From Gnetum montanum (lineage: Eukaryota; Streptophyta; Gnetopsida; Gnetales; Gnetaceae), in the NCBI GenBank assembly GCA_015680685.1, contig MNCI01005936.1, positions 864,350 through 913,692 of the forward strand: 49,343 bases of DNA. The letters run 5' to 3'. Positions 34,401-44,579 of the stretch are shown here, piece after piece. The notes below the pieces were generated by a model. The model had not been told where the DNA came from. It saw nothing but the letters and a program-made list of their open reading frames with translations, and ran no database searches. Position 1 is the stretch's first letter; the number at the start of each line of letters is the position of its first letter. The position numbers and the translations under genes are program-made.

Positions 34401-34870
34401 AGAAACGTTCTTTCTTTAGGACCAATCCCATGCATAAGTGCAACACTCATGAACTTACTACATCATCCAAACTAGCACAAGGCCAATCAAGTATAACACC
34501 TTCCCTTTCACAACCAATGTCCTCTAATCCTATCCAGGGGCCACCATCCATTATTACTCAAACACATAACAGAAGTAATGAATCTAGCATTGTGGGAAGA
34601 AAAATGAAGCCATGAATACCTAATAGGAATCAAGGATGCAATCATGGGTCAACCATTGACAATTTTGATACAACTCATACTCTAATCCACCATACATTTA
34701 ATAACCAAGTATGTGAACAACAACTTGTCTATGTAGCCACCACTAAACTAAGAGACACCTAGTAGCTTGACAATGAAAGGTTAACACTATTTCACAAATG
34801 CATGGGGCCTACCTATCCACTTAATAATTCTTGTCATGGTCAAACACTTAGTCGTGGCAAAGACACCCCA
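34401..34870 (+). pseudogene. Delta post-gag coding remnant
   Basis: Frames with NPMHKCNTHELTTSSKLAQG and, later, QQLVYVATTKLRDT, matching the segment after protease in gamma and epsilon. Protease itself (DSSS, GRAWLST) is not seen, so it is deleted. Ends as the T-rich tract begins. Confidence 0.5.
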
Positions 34871-35869
34871 TCCTAACATTCAAAATTAATATGTGTTTTT
34901 CACCTTTTTATTTACAATTTTTTATCCTTTTCTTATCTCTTGATACAAATTTTTCTTATCCTTTTCAAATTTTTTCCAATTTTTGTTTTCATTCCCTTTG
35001 TCAATAATATCACTTATGAATAACATGATCATGTAGCCCATTGAGGTGAGGTTTTTTCTATGTAGCCATGAGAGACTAATTATTTGGACTGTGAGACCAC
35101 ATCATCCATCCACCCATTACATTAATAAGAGGTTCTTACTATGGTCATAATGATATTCCTTTCATCATTAAACTAAAACTAAATTCATAATCATTATGCC
35201 TAGATAGAAAAGCATAGAACTAGGGGGAATGTGAAGGATGTAACATCAAGAGGATTTGAGGATTCTCTTTGATCACTTTTGTATGTTCTATCATATTGCT
35301 AAGGTTGTACATATATCCTTGTAGATCTAATAAAAATGGGGATAAGAGTAAAATAAAAGGGCAAGAAATAAATTTATGAGGGACCCATTGGAAATACATG
35401 TTACCCATGCCTAAAGGTTGGTAGCTTTTTAGAACACATCAAAAAAAAGTGCCATGAATAAACTCCTCCCTTGGACAAAATGCCAAGTGATGCTACTTCT
35501 TGCAACTATGGTAGCCTTATAGTTGTCCAAAAAAGTTTTTAAATAATGTAACGTCACTAGAATGTGGTTTGGACTTGGTTTGAATTTTGGATAAAAGGGC
35601 TAATGATTATTTAACCATCAATAACACACAAGGATTCATTATGCCTATGGTAATGCACCTCATGTCCCAATTCCTACAATCCCTTCTATAGTCCATTTCA
35701 AATCATTTTCTATATAATCCTGACTTATATTTTTGTGTAACATAGAGGCATTTTCTCAAACTGGTGGTTTTAACATGTGTGTTTTGTTTTCCAAGTATGT
35801 GTTGCATTCAACCCCTTTGGTGCCCACAAACATTTTTAGATGTGGTTATATAAGGGTATTAAGGGCTGC
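34871..35869 (+). other. Delta noncoding region
   Basis: T-rich tract, ATGAATAACATGATCATGTAGC, GGATGTAACATCAAGAGGAT, ACATGTTACCCATGCCTAAA (35398) and the GGTTTGGACTTGGTTTGAAT block. All are in the same order as in beta and alpha. Confidence 0.6.
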
Positions 35870-35893
35870 AACCTGCTTTGGGGAGGATCCACT
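35870..35893 (+). other. Conserved noncoding element (delta copy)
   Basis: AACCTGCTTTGGGGAGGATC then CACT, one base different from beta and gamma. Preceded by GTGGTTATATAAGGGTATT, which contains a TATA-like sequence. Confidence 0.75.
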
Positions 35894-36204
35894 TGTATAA
35901 CTATTGTTACTTGTACTTTTTTAACACAATCATATTACCTTGAACCTTCCAACTGCATAAATGTTAAATTTAATGCTTTCCCTTATCATATAACCAATCC
36001 ATTCTACACCATGGATCTAATATCCCTATTTTTTGCATCTTCCAAAGCTTTTAATGTCGATGACTCTATCTTCTAACATTTTTGGTGCCTAAATATGATT
36101 TCTTACTTACCCCAAAACTATGGACTTAACCTCAAACCTTTCAACCAATCACAAATCTTCATTTTCCATGTTGACTATCCTCATTAAATGCATTTCCAAG
36201 CACC

Positions 36205-36300
36205 TTGATATCGACTACCCAATATTAGGTTGAACTTGACATTGGACACCTAATATTGAAACTGGATATTAGGTCCATAAAAATAATAAATAAAACCCCT
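36205..36300 (+). promoter_or_regulatory. U3-like internal promoter block (delta)
   Basis: TTGATATCGACTACCC, CAATATTAGGTTG, GGACACCTAATATTG and GGATATTAGGTCC, then CCATAAAAATAATAAATAAA. The inverted ATATTAGGT/ACCTAATAT motifs resemble those of the delta LTR U3 (GGGCATCTAATATCACC). Confidence 0.45.
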
Positions 36301-36845
36301 ACAATGCTCCAAAATCCATTATCATTAGTTGCAACCAGGGAGTTTTTCCAATTTTTCTCTCTCAACTTAGAGCTCTATGCAACCAACTTCCACATGCGAT
36401 ATCTTGCTCCATACCTCTTTGATATCTATTTTTTTTTAACCTAGTTGAACCTAGAGTATTTAATTTAGTTGGGGGAGGGTACTTGAGTGGAAAACTTGCA
36501 CCAATTTTTTGAAATTTTTTATTTCCTAAAAGGTATTATAAGGGCAAGAATGTTAAAAACCTTAAGTGTTTTAATGAACAACCAATTGTATGAATGTTTG
36601 ACCCATTAATTTTCTCACCCAAGGGACCATAATGATCATTATAAGCCATACATAAGGGAAAAGAGGCCAATTGCAAAGGGTCATAAAAGAAGTTAATAAT
36701 TTTTGGGCATTTTCCTAAAAAAATTTCTAACTCTACAATTGTATGAGCTAAATAACTTAATGGAACTAAGGTTATGAGTAAGGTATAAACTTGTTAATGA
36801 TAAATGAAAACACCTTAGTAACATCAAACCCTTGATTGATTGCAA
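36301..36845 (+). other. Leader-like stretch before delta env-like ORF
   Basis: Shares CCTAGTTGAACCTAG, TTTAGTTGGGGGAGGGTAC and TTTTGAAATTTTTTATTTCC with beta. The last bases are GATTGATTGCAA before ATG; beta has GTAATTGCAG there, so the possible acceptor AG has mutated here. Confidence 0.4.
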
Positions 36846-39545
36846 ATGGCCCCAAAAAGAGGAGGATAAGAAGGACCTTTGCAAGGTGCAGCCAAACATC
36901 TGAGAGGTGACAGAGGCCAACTAGGAGAACAAGGCCGACCAAACAAACATGAAGAGTAGGAGGCCCAGTCATTTAGCATTCATTAAGAGCCTCCTGCTAT
37001 AGGGTAGTCGATCCAAGGAGAGGCTACATAACCATAGGCTCTAGTGCAAGGACAACCCCTCATGTTGTCCTAGGAATGCCTTGAAACCATCCAGAAGAAA
37101 TCCGTGTTGACCACGATCATCATGAAAATAAACTTTAGCCCATTTATGGCATTTTCCCTTGAGGTAGTTATAATTTAATTTCAAGAATCGTCTCTATGGC
37201 ACATTCTCTCTGAAAGTGGAGAATGGTACCTTGGTGAGATGTTCCAATTTTGACATAATAAGGAAGAGGGCACCATAGTCAACATTAGTAGAGTCACTAT
37301 TTATTTCTTAGTCAAGGCAATCATAGAGGCTTTGAATCTACTAAATGTGGGGGCCAAGTTAGCACATCTATTCACAAGGTTTGATGAAGAAACTAGAAAG
37401 TTATGGCTGAAGTGGGCATATAACAATGATAATAAAACATACAGTGAGTTGAATCTGGAAGAGAGGACTTATTTTAAGCTAGGTACATACCACCTCTTCC
37501 CAACTAAAGGGCTCAATAGAATCTCAACCTACATGGGTAGGGGAATTGCAATATTAATGGGTAATTGCAATGCTACTCTTCCCCAAATGTACTTCATGGA
37601 AATTCAGAGGTGGTTCAAAGAAAAGAAGGCAGGGAAGCCAACACTTCTATTTCCTTGCCTGATCAGGAAGCTCTAAAAGCATGTTGGAATCTTGGAATAC
37701 ATAAATGACATTCTTAGGAGGGCTTAGAATGCTTCTTTTGTTGAGTTTCTTAAACCCACAACATCAAGGAAAGACCTTGGTGATGAACAAGAACAAGAAC
37801 CAAAAAAGAAGCCAGAACTAGAAAAGAAAATAGAGCAAGAACCCGAGCAGCAACAAAAGCCACATGTTCCACCACCATAAGATTATCAGCCTACAATGAG
37901 CCATCTACAAAGAATAGGCAAAACTCTCAGTTGGGAAAGTAGGGATTAATCAAACCTCTTCCGAATCATCAATGATGCCATGTATCCCACTATTTCTACC
38001 AATCCATTAAGAGGGTAGATTTCTTTACAATTAGGAGGAGAATCCCAATGGTCATAGCAAATCTCTAGGAATGTTGCATATTTTCAAGCAATGGTTGAAA
38101 TAGGAGAGGGTGCTACCATCATAGTCATGCATCACCAAGATGCAATAAGTGTAGCAAAAGTTGTCACATATCACATTAAAGAATCTTTGAATATTCCTAT
38201 TGTGCCTCTAGTGAACTTGACTGGGACCAGAGATGTCCAAATGCTAGCTAGGACTTCGATGACTCCTACAGGCCATGAGGATGTGCTTGAAAAATTACTA
38301 TAGACTATACAAGTGATGAAAACTCTTTTTGGCATCTTTAATGATGTTACTACAATTTAGTTAGATCTCCTTGCCACAAAAGAAAAGTTGTTCATGGTAG
38401 AGACCAGGGCAGAGCATGCAGAAATAGAAGTGCATTAACTATAATAGAAGTTGGTTTCCCTGAGAGCTTAAAGATAGGACCCTACCCAATTTAGCAGGAA
38501 TAAGTTCAAATGAAGTAGCTAAACCAATTGATTGAACAAAACAAAGCTATGAAGCAAGAGAAGGAGAAGGTAGTCTAAAATTCCTTAGCTACCAAAGCTC
38601 AAGCATATGCCCATAAGAAGGCATTGACCATTGCACAAGAAGAAAATAAACAACTTGTTGTAGATAATGCAAGGTTGACCACTATAGAAAAATAGAAAAA
38701 TATCTTGAAAGAAAGTGTTCACTAGTTGAGAGAACAACTGGTGAGTGTCAACCAAGACATCAACAAATTGGCCATAGAAAATTGAACCCTCTCAATGGAG
38801 GAGGTGTGCGTAATATGTTAAAAATCTACAATCAAGATAAGCACATGGCAAAGCAAGGCCAAGAAACATGAAAAGATAAAGGAGCACTTTCGAGACCAAA
38901 TTGGCATGTACAAATAGATCAATCAAAAATAAATCTAGATGGCAAAGGCCTTTATCAATTCCATGTCAATGTAGAATCCTGATTGGCAGTTAATCTTGGA
39001 TAGCTATGCCTTGGTCTATCAAGCAAAAGTAAAGAACAAGGACTTGCAGATAGAAGATTTGAAAGAGTATATGGCATTGGCTAACCTTCGCTATGCCAAC
39101 CTTTGCATCTTAAGAGTAACAAATGGTAGCCACTTATGCTCTATATGAAAAAGAGTTTTTCAATAGGAAAGATGAGTTGCAAAAGCTCCACATGGAAAAT
39201 TCAAAATTGGAGATAATAAAGGCTCACTACCATGAGTAGAGAGATGTAGCCTTGGACCTAGCTAAAATATTAACAGATCATCATGAACTAAAGGAAAAGG
39301 CTAGAGCCTTCAAGTAGGAATGACAACAATTTGTAGCTTGATACATGAAAGAAAATAAGATGTTTTTGCAACTACCATGTTCGTGGAATGGTTCTAGCAT
39401 ACATTAGCTCATCAACCTGGATGGTACATGACCAAAGAATAGAGGAGTAGAAGTTGCAGTTGCTCCTGAATCACTACAAATTCCAAAGCCTAGCGACAAG
39501 GGGAAGTAACCCATGGAAGAGCGACTGCCTCTAAGTACTACATGA
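36846..39545 (+). pseudogene. Delta env-like ORF with long coiled coil
   Basis: About 900 codons from MAPKRGG to MEERLPLSTT and TGA (39543-39545). Order: Gly/Arg-rich start; WYLGEMFQFWHNKEEGTIVN; LVKAIIEALNLLNVGAKLAH; FKLGTYHLFPTKGLNRISTY; MGRGIAILMGNCNATLPQMY; LLFPCLIRKL. A Glu/Lys/Gln-rich linker follows, then QISRNVAYFQAMVEIGEGAT, VVTYHIKESLNIPIVPLVNL and GHEDVLEKLL. The C-terminal region is rich in Lys/Glu heptad-like repeats and includes DLAKILTDHHELKEKARAF. The block ending FPCLI resembles the 'FPSLI..LC' pattern I associate with Athila env-like proteins; this is from memory and not checked. Stops present. Confidence 0.65.
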
Positions 39546-41066
39546 GTTGGAAATTAAGTGTTTGTGCAAATTGAATTTAAAGATTAAAGCCATTAGGAGT
39601 GACAAGGGAGGAGATTTTGTAAATGATGTATTTGATGAATTTTGCAATGAAAATGAAATTAGAAAGTAAAGCACATATGGCAACTCACCACAATCAAATG
39701 GAGTGGCTAAAAGAAGGAATGGAATTTTGCAAGACATGGCAAGATGCATGTTGAGGCAAACCAACTTGCCTAACTTATTTTGAAGAGGATCAATTAACAT
39801 ATCCTTCTATCTTCTTAAGATATTATACTCATATTCAAACAAAGGCATTACTTTATATCAAGCTTTGTATGGTACAACTCCTAGTGTTTCTTACCTCAAA
39901 ATCTTTGGTTGTATTTGTTTGGATCATGTGCCAAATGCCCTCAAAATATATTTTTGTAGATTATTATTAGGAATTAGCCTCATATAAATGTTTTGATCCA
40001 TTGAAATAAAATTTATTCTCTTAAAAAATATAAAATTTCATGAAAATATATTTCAATTGATGCATTTTAAGAAGAAAAATAAAGTTGTAAGTCAAGAGCA
40101 TTAAATAGAGTAGTTAGGATAGCCATTTAATGCCTCCATAAGGATTAATACAATGCATCCTTCCTCTCAAATTCTTGATCATGATTATCAAAGGAGATTT
40201 ACAAGAAGTATGGGTAGAAATAATCTTACCTATGCTACCCGTATCCATAAGTCTTAAAGCATTGAGGAGACTCTCAAGTCCAAGGAGTGGACTTATGCCA
40301 TGAAGGAGGAGATGGAAACAATTGAAAAAAAATTAGACATTAACCCTTATTGATAATCATAAGGGAAAGAGGGTTATTGACATAAGATGACTCTTTAAGA
40401 TAAATTACAATAACAATGGAACCTTGAACAAATTTAAAGCAAGGTTGATATCAATAGGGTTTAAGCAAAATAAGGAAGTAGACTATGAAGAAATGTTTGC
40501 ATCTATTGTAAGACTTGAGATAATAAGACTCCTTGTCTTAATTGCTACTCATGGTGGTTTGAAACTCCACCAAATGAATGTGAACTTAACCTTCCTTAAT
40601 GGATACTGGAGGAAGAAGTTTACATTACTTAACATAAAGGTTTCATTAAGAGAGATTAAGAAGAAAAGTTATGCAAGCTTAATAAAGCATTATATGGTTT
40701 GAAGCAATCTTCTATAGCTTAGTATAGAGGATAAATGATTATTTAATTAGAAAAGGATACATGTCATCATTGACTAAGCTCATACTTTATCACAAATCTG
40801 TTGGCCATTTCATCATTATTTCATTATATGCATATGACTTTATTTTTATTATCTCCAATGATTTTCTTGTGGAAGAATTCAAAAGAGCCATGAAAGATGA
40901 ATTTGAAATTAAGGATCTTAGATAGCTAAATTATTTCTTGGAGATCCAAGTAGAACAAAGGCTTGATGGATTCATTGCTCTCCATTCAAGAAAGTTTTTT
41001 TAAAAGCATGTTGGAAAGTTATACATAAAGATTGCAAAGTTTGCAAGTACTCCTTGCCCTTTTAAA
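39546..41066 (+). pseudogene. Ty1/copia integrase core to RT fragment
   Basis: Copia order, integrase before RT. Integrase: IKAIRSDKGGDFVND, STYGNSPQSNGVAKRRNGIL (the catalytic Glu position reads Lys), and YQALYGTTPSVSYLKIFGC. RT: FKARLISIGFKQNKEVDYEE, FASIVRLEIIRLLVLIATHG, LHQMNVNLTFLNGYW, then LYAYDFIF, where copia has YVDD, so a catalytic Asp is lost. Next KDEFEIKDL and LNYFLEIQV. No LTR, gag, protease or RNase H is attached. It replaces the expected delta 3' LTR and is cut on its right by epsilon. Confidence 0.85.
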
Positions 41067-41080
41067 TGATGTATCCCCTC

Positions 41081-41257
41081 TGATGAGAGCGGTTACTCTA
41101 ATAATTAGAGTGGTTATTATTAGAGTGGTCACTCTAATTGTTAGAGTTCTTATTATTAGAGCAACTACTCTAATTATTAGAGCAGTTACTCTAATTATTA
41201 GAGTGGTTATTTTTAGAGTAGTTACTCCAATTATTAGAGTGGTTATTATTAGAGCGG
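41081..41257. repeat. Tandem palindromic U3 array of epsilon
   Basis: About nine imperfect units of roughly 20 bases built on AGAGTGGTTACTCTAATTAT. Each is partly self-complementary (AGAGT...ACTCT), so both strands read alike. Sits directly before the TATA box. Confidence 0.9.
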
Positions 41258-42078
41258 TTATTCCCAGGTTACTTCTGAGCCTATAAATATAGTGCCCAGG
41301 CACATAATAGGAGGTAATTCAAAACAAGGAGTCAAGAGGAAGTCTTAGGAAGAAGTCTAGTAGCAATTAAGTAGCAAAACTCTTGTAGTCTATTTGAAGG
41401 TTAGAGTATTTTCCAAGTGCCCGCAGTAGGAGGTCAAAGTGTGGACAGATCTTTATTTGAGCATTATGTACCTGAGCACACCTTGTGTACAGCAATAAAG
41501 ACAATCTCTTTGATTCATCCTTGCAGCACTTGAGATTTTTTTTCTTACACATTTCTTTTATTTTATTTTCTTATGAATTTATTTTATTTTATGCACTTTA
41601 CATTTTTGTTATTAGCATAGAAATTCATTTTGACCAATTAAGCAAATTGTTAAATTACACAAGCATGACCACTTCAAGCATGCGTGTAATGCTTAGTAAC
41701 CCAGTAACAATTAGCGTTTGATAATCCCAGCAATGTTGCACTAGTTCAGGTTGTGTACAGCAAGTGGAAACGAATGCTGGTGTTAGGATTAGTTAGAACT
41801 TAGTTAATGAGTAGTTAAGTTAAATTATTCACTTAGCTACCTCTCTCCTTCCCGACTAGTGTAGGACATAAAAACATAAAAGCTATAAAAATCATATGCC
41901 TCAAGCTTACTTAACCATACAATTGTGACATACAAGTAAGCTTGGGAAGACAACGATCCACCAACCGGTCCTTGTTCCACAAGGGCACATAAGCACTTAG
42001 TCCTTGTAATTCAATCGGATCATGTGTGAAACATTCGTATTCGTATGGTTGAGCATAGGGGTACCTCGCCGCTCATCA
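41081..42078 (+). repeat. Epsilon 5' LTR
   Basis: TGATGAGAGCGG... to ...CGCTCATCA. U3 is a tandem palindromic array (next entry). TATAAATA at 41282-41289, poly(A)-type CAATAAAGAC near 41492. R/U5 aligns with gamma (GTACCTGAGCACA, GCATTTGGTAATCCCAG-like and GGTTGAGCATAGGGGTACC). A second TGATG at 41067 is a less likely start because it does not continue like other LTRs. Confidence 0.85.
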
Positions 42079-42079
42079 T

Positions 42080-42097
42080 TTCCACCATTTCCGGGGA
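42080..42097 (+). promoter_or_regulatory. Epsilon primer binding site, degenerate
   Basis: TTCCACCATTTCCGGGGA in the position of TGGCGCCGTTGTCGGGGA. The 3' half CGGGGACTTAGTTGTTTGTG matches gamma. Confidence 0.7.
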
Positions 42098-42214
42098 CTT
42101 AGTTGTTTGTGTGCTAATTAGAACTTAGGAAATCATTCAAATTTTTGGAAAAAACCATTAGGGTTGGTTGAGAAAATAATAAACAAGAATACATTGCACA
42201 TTAAATAGAAAAGT

Positions 42215-44560
42215 ATGTCTCCTTCTTCATACGAAAGCACCTCACCACCTAATAGTCAACGGCATAATACACATGACGTTGGTCTGCCAGTCCCTTAACA
42301 AGTTCAAGTGGTATATATTCATCCTAATGAGTATATACTAGACTTCACCTTTATCCTCCATCAAGATGAACAAATGTGTTGGCAAGACTTAGAAGGTAAC
42401 ATAGTGTTACCTCCTAATCATTCAATCCCAAGCATGCTTCTTCATGCTCTCATATGAATTTCATGTCACACTTACATGCATAATACGTTGTGCAAGATCA
42501 TGACTCAAGAGAATATCATCCCACAAAGGCACAACATCAAATGGGCTTGCAATAGGAGAGATATCATAAGTCTTTGAAGGGTAAGTGGTCCCAAGATGCC
42601 CCACATGTCTTAAGCAAAAATGAGGATGGTGAACCCACCTCAAGAAGTTGCCCACACAATGATGGTCCTCCCCTTGACTTTGGCCAAGGGGTTGTGTATC
42701 AAAACCTTCATTCCACTATTCATAACCCAAGTTCTGATACTTAGGGGCACAAAGGATCTGAAAAAGGGATACAGACACATGATAAAGTTGGACATTCTGA
42801 TTGCAATCATGATCAAGGCCGTGATCACCAAAGAGAAGGCAGCAGACACCATCATGGTGACGGTTACCCTTCTTCTTCACCTTCATCATCTCCTTCATCC
42901 TCTCCTTCAATATCTAGACATGGTCATAAAGAAAAAGGCCATGGGGATAAAGGTAGGAAATGTGAAATTCATAGATGAAATAGCCAAGAAAGGGGATGAG
43001 GTCACTCTAGAGAGTTACTACATAGAAGAAGGCAGAGTAGGGAACAACGTAGGCATCATAGATGCCATGGATGAGATGATTATGATGAACCCCTACTCGC
43101 TACTAAAAGTATGTTAGACATAATTGAGGCTGTTAGAATTCCAATAAGCCACTAGAAAGATAGTAGGATCAAAAGATCAGATATGAACAACATCCCACAA
43201 TTTGATGGGGGATATAATGCTGATCCTAAAAATCATTTACAAGCATTCCATGATGCATGTGCCTTACAGAACATAGAGAACGAATGGCAAAAACTTAAGT
43301 TGTTTCCATGGATATTAGTTAAAAAAGCAGAAATCTGGTACCAGTCTTTAGAATCAAAATCCATTCATAGGTGGAGTACTATGTTAGAACTATTTAATAA
43401 CAAGTACCAAATGTACTCCCAAGTGTCTAACTTGCAAAAGTAAATCCAAGGTTGGAAACAAGGAGGACATGAACCCTTGGATGCTACCATGGGCCAATAC
43501 TATGCACTATTACATTGTTGTCCTAGCCATGGTTATTCGCAAAGGGGTCAACTACACCATCTTGTAGATGGGCTTAGGCATGAAATGAGAAGAACCCTTG
43601 GGACTTATGCCCAAGGAAGACTATCTAAGCTTAGGTTCCATCAAATTCAAAGACTATTGGAGCAAGTTTCTAAGGAAGAAGATGAGCTACGGAAGAGAGA
43701 AAGTATGAAAGAGTATAATCGAGATCCTTCCCTTTGGAAGAGGGGAGTAAGATTTTGTGAGGATAAAGAAGAGTCACCACTCGAAGACATGGTGAATAGG
43801 AAAAATTTTCCTATCCAAAAGATGACATGGTAGACCAAATGTGGAATTCCCTAGACAATAGATTTCAAACTATTCTTAAAATAGTAGAGGAGTCTAGAGA
43901 GTAAGGTAGTGATCGTGAAAAAAGAAAAAAGAGAGAAGCTAAACATGCATGTAGCAAGGGTAAGGGAAAAGTTGCCATCATTGAAGAGGTTGTGGATTTA
44001 GAAACAGACAATGATAGTGGACATGAGATATGTCAATATGACCATCCTAAGGGATGTTGCCCTATAATCTCACATGTGCAAGATTTTTGGGTGTATGCAC
44101 TCAACCCATGATTAAACAAAAGGCAAACACCCCAATGGTTACCTTATCCCCAAGGTAACCCAAGAAAGTTCCACCAACCCTTAACATATTATCCAAGTAG
44201 AACTCCACCACAATCGATTGAGCAATATCAATAGTGGCAGCACCCACAATCATGGGAAATGCCACCACCAAGGCAACAATATCCTTACCGGTAACCTGAC
44301 TCATATGGATATTATGTGCAGCAGCCAATCTCCCCACGTGACTCTACTAGTCACATCACTCCTCAACCTCACTACCAAGCCTGCAAGCATTATGGGACTC
44401 CCTCTTCTAGGGATGATATTTTGCAAGCATATCATCCTTCTCATCTAGTTTCATCTCTTCCACCAATAGCTCCACTACCACCTACTTCAACTATGCAGGG
44501 TGAAATCCCTACCTAGCCGCAACAACGTAATGTCACAAGGACTATTAACTCTCAACCTAC
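42215..44560 (+). pseudogene. gag: Epsilon gag polyprotein, decayed
   Basis: ATG at 42215: MSPSSYESTSPPNSQRHN, then DFTFILHQDEQMCWQDLEGN and a His/Ser-rich linker. After a frameshift, the capsid domain MNNIPQFDGGYNADPKNHLQ, NIENEWQKLKLFPW and HRWSTMLELFNNKYQ lies in an open 86-codon frame (43183-43443). The same frame continues past a TAA with HLVDGLRHEMRRTLGTYAQG and EDELRKRESMKEYN. The zinc knuckle region near 44020-44065 reads EICQYDHPKGCCP, with the first Cys changed to His (GGACAT against GGATGT in gamma). The Pro/Gln-rich tail ends before KKKPFFRTNRPSK. Confidence 0.85.
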
Positions 44561-44579
44561 TATTGGTTCCAACAACCAC

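Larger units (their letters stand above)
32305..39545 (+). mobile_element. Element delta: Athila-like, lacks pol, carries env-like ORF
   Basis: 5' LTR, degenerate primer site, gag missing its N-terminal half, T-rich noncoding region, U3-like block, env-like ORF. The sequence changes to Ty1/copia directly after the env-like stop codon, so the 3' untranslated region and 3' LTR are absent. No protease, RT, RNase H or integrase was found. Confidence 0.75.

Noticed and set aside
41067-41071. TGATG as an alternative start of the epsilon LTR
   Set aside because: The bases after it do not resemble the other LTR starts, while TGATGAGAGC at 41081 does.
41019-41303. Overlapping plus and minus ORFs of 84-94 codons rich in Ile/Arg/Val
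   Set aside because: Both are products of the self-complementary tandem array in the epsilon U3, not proteins.
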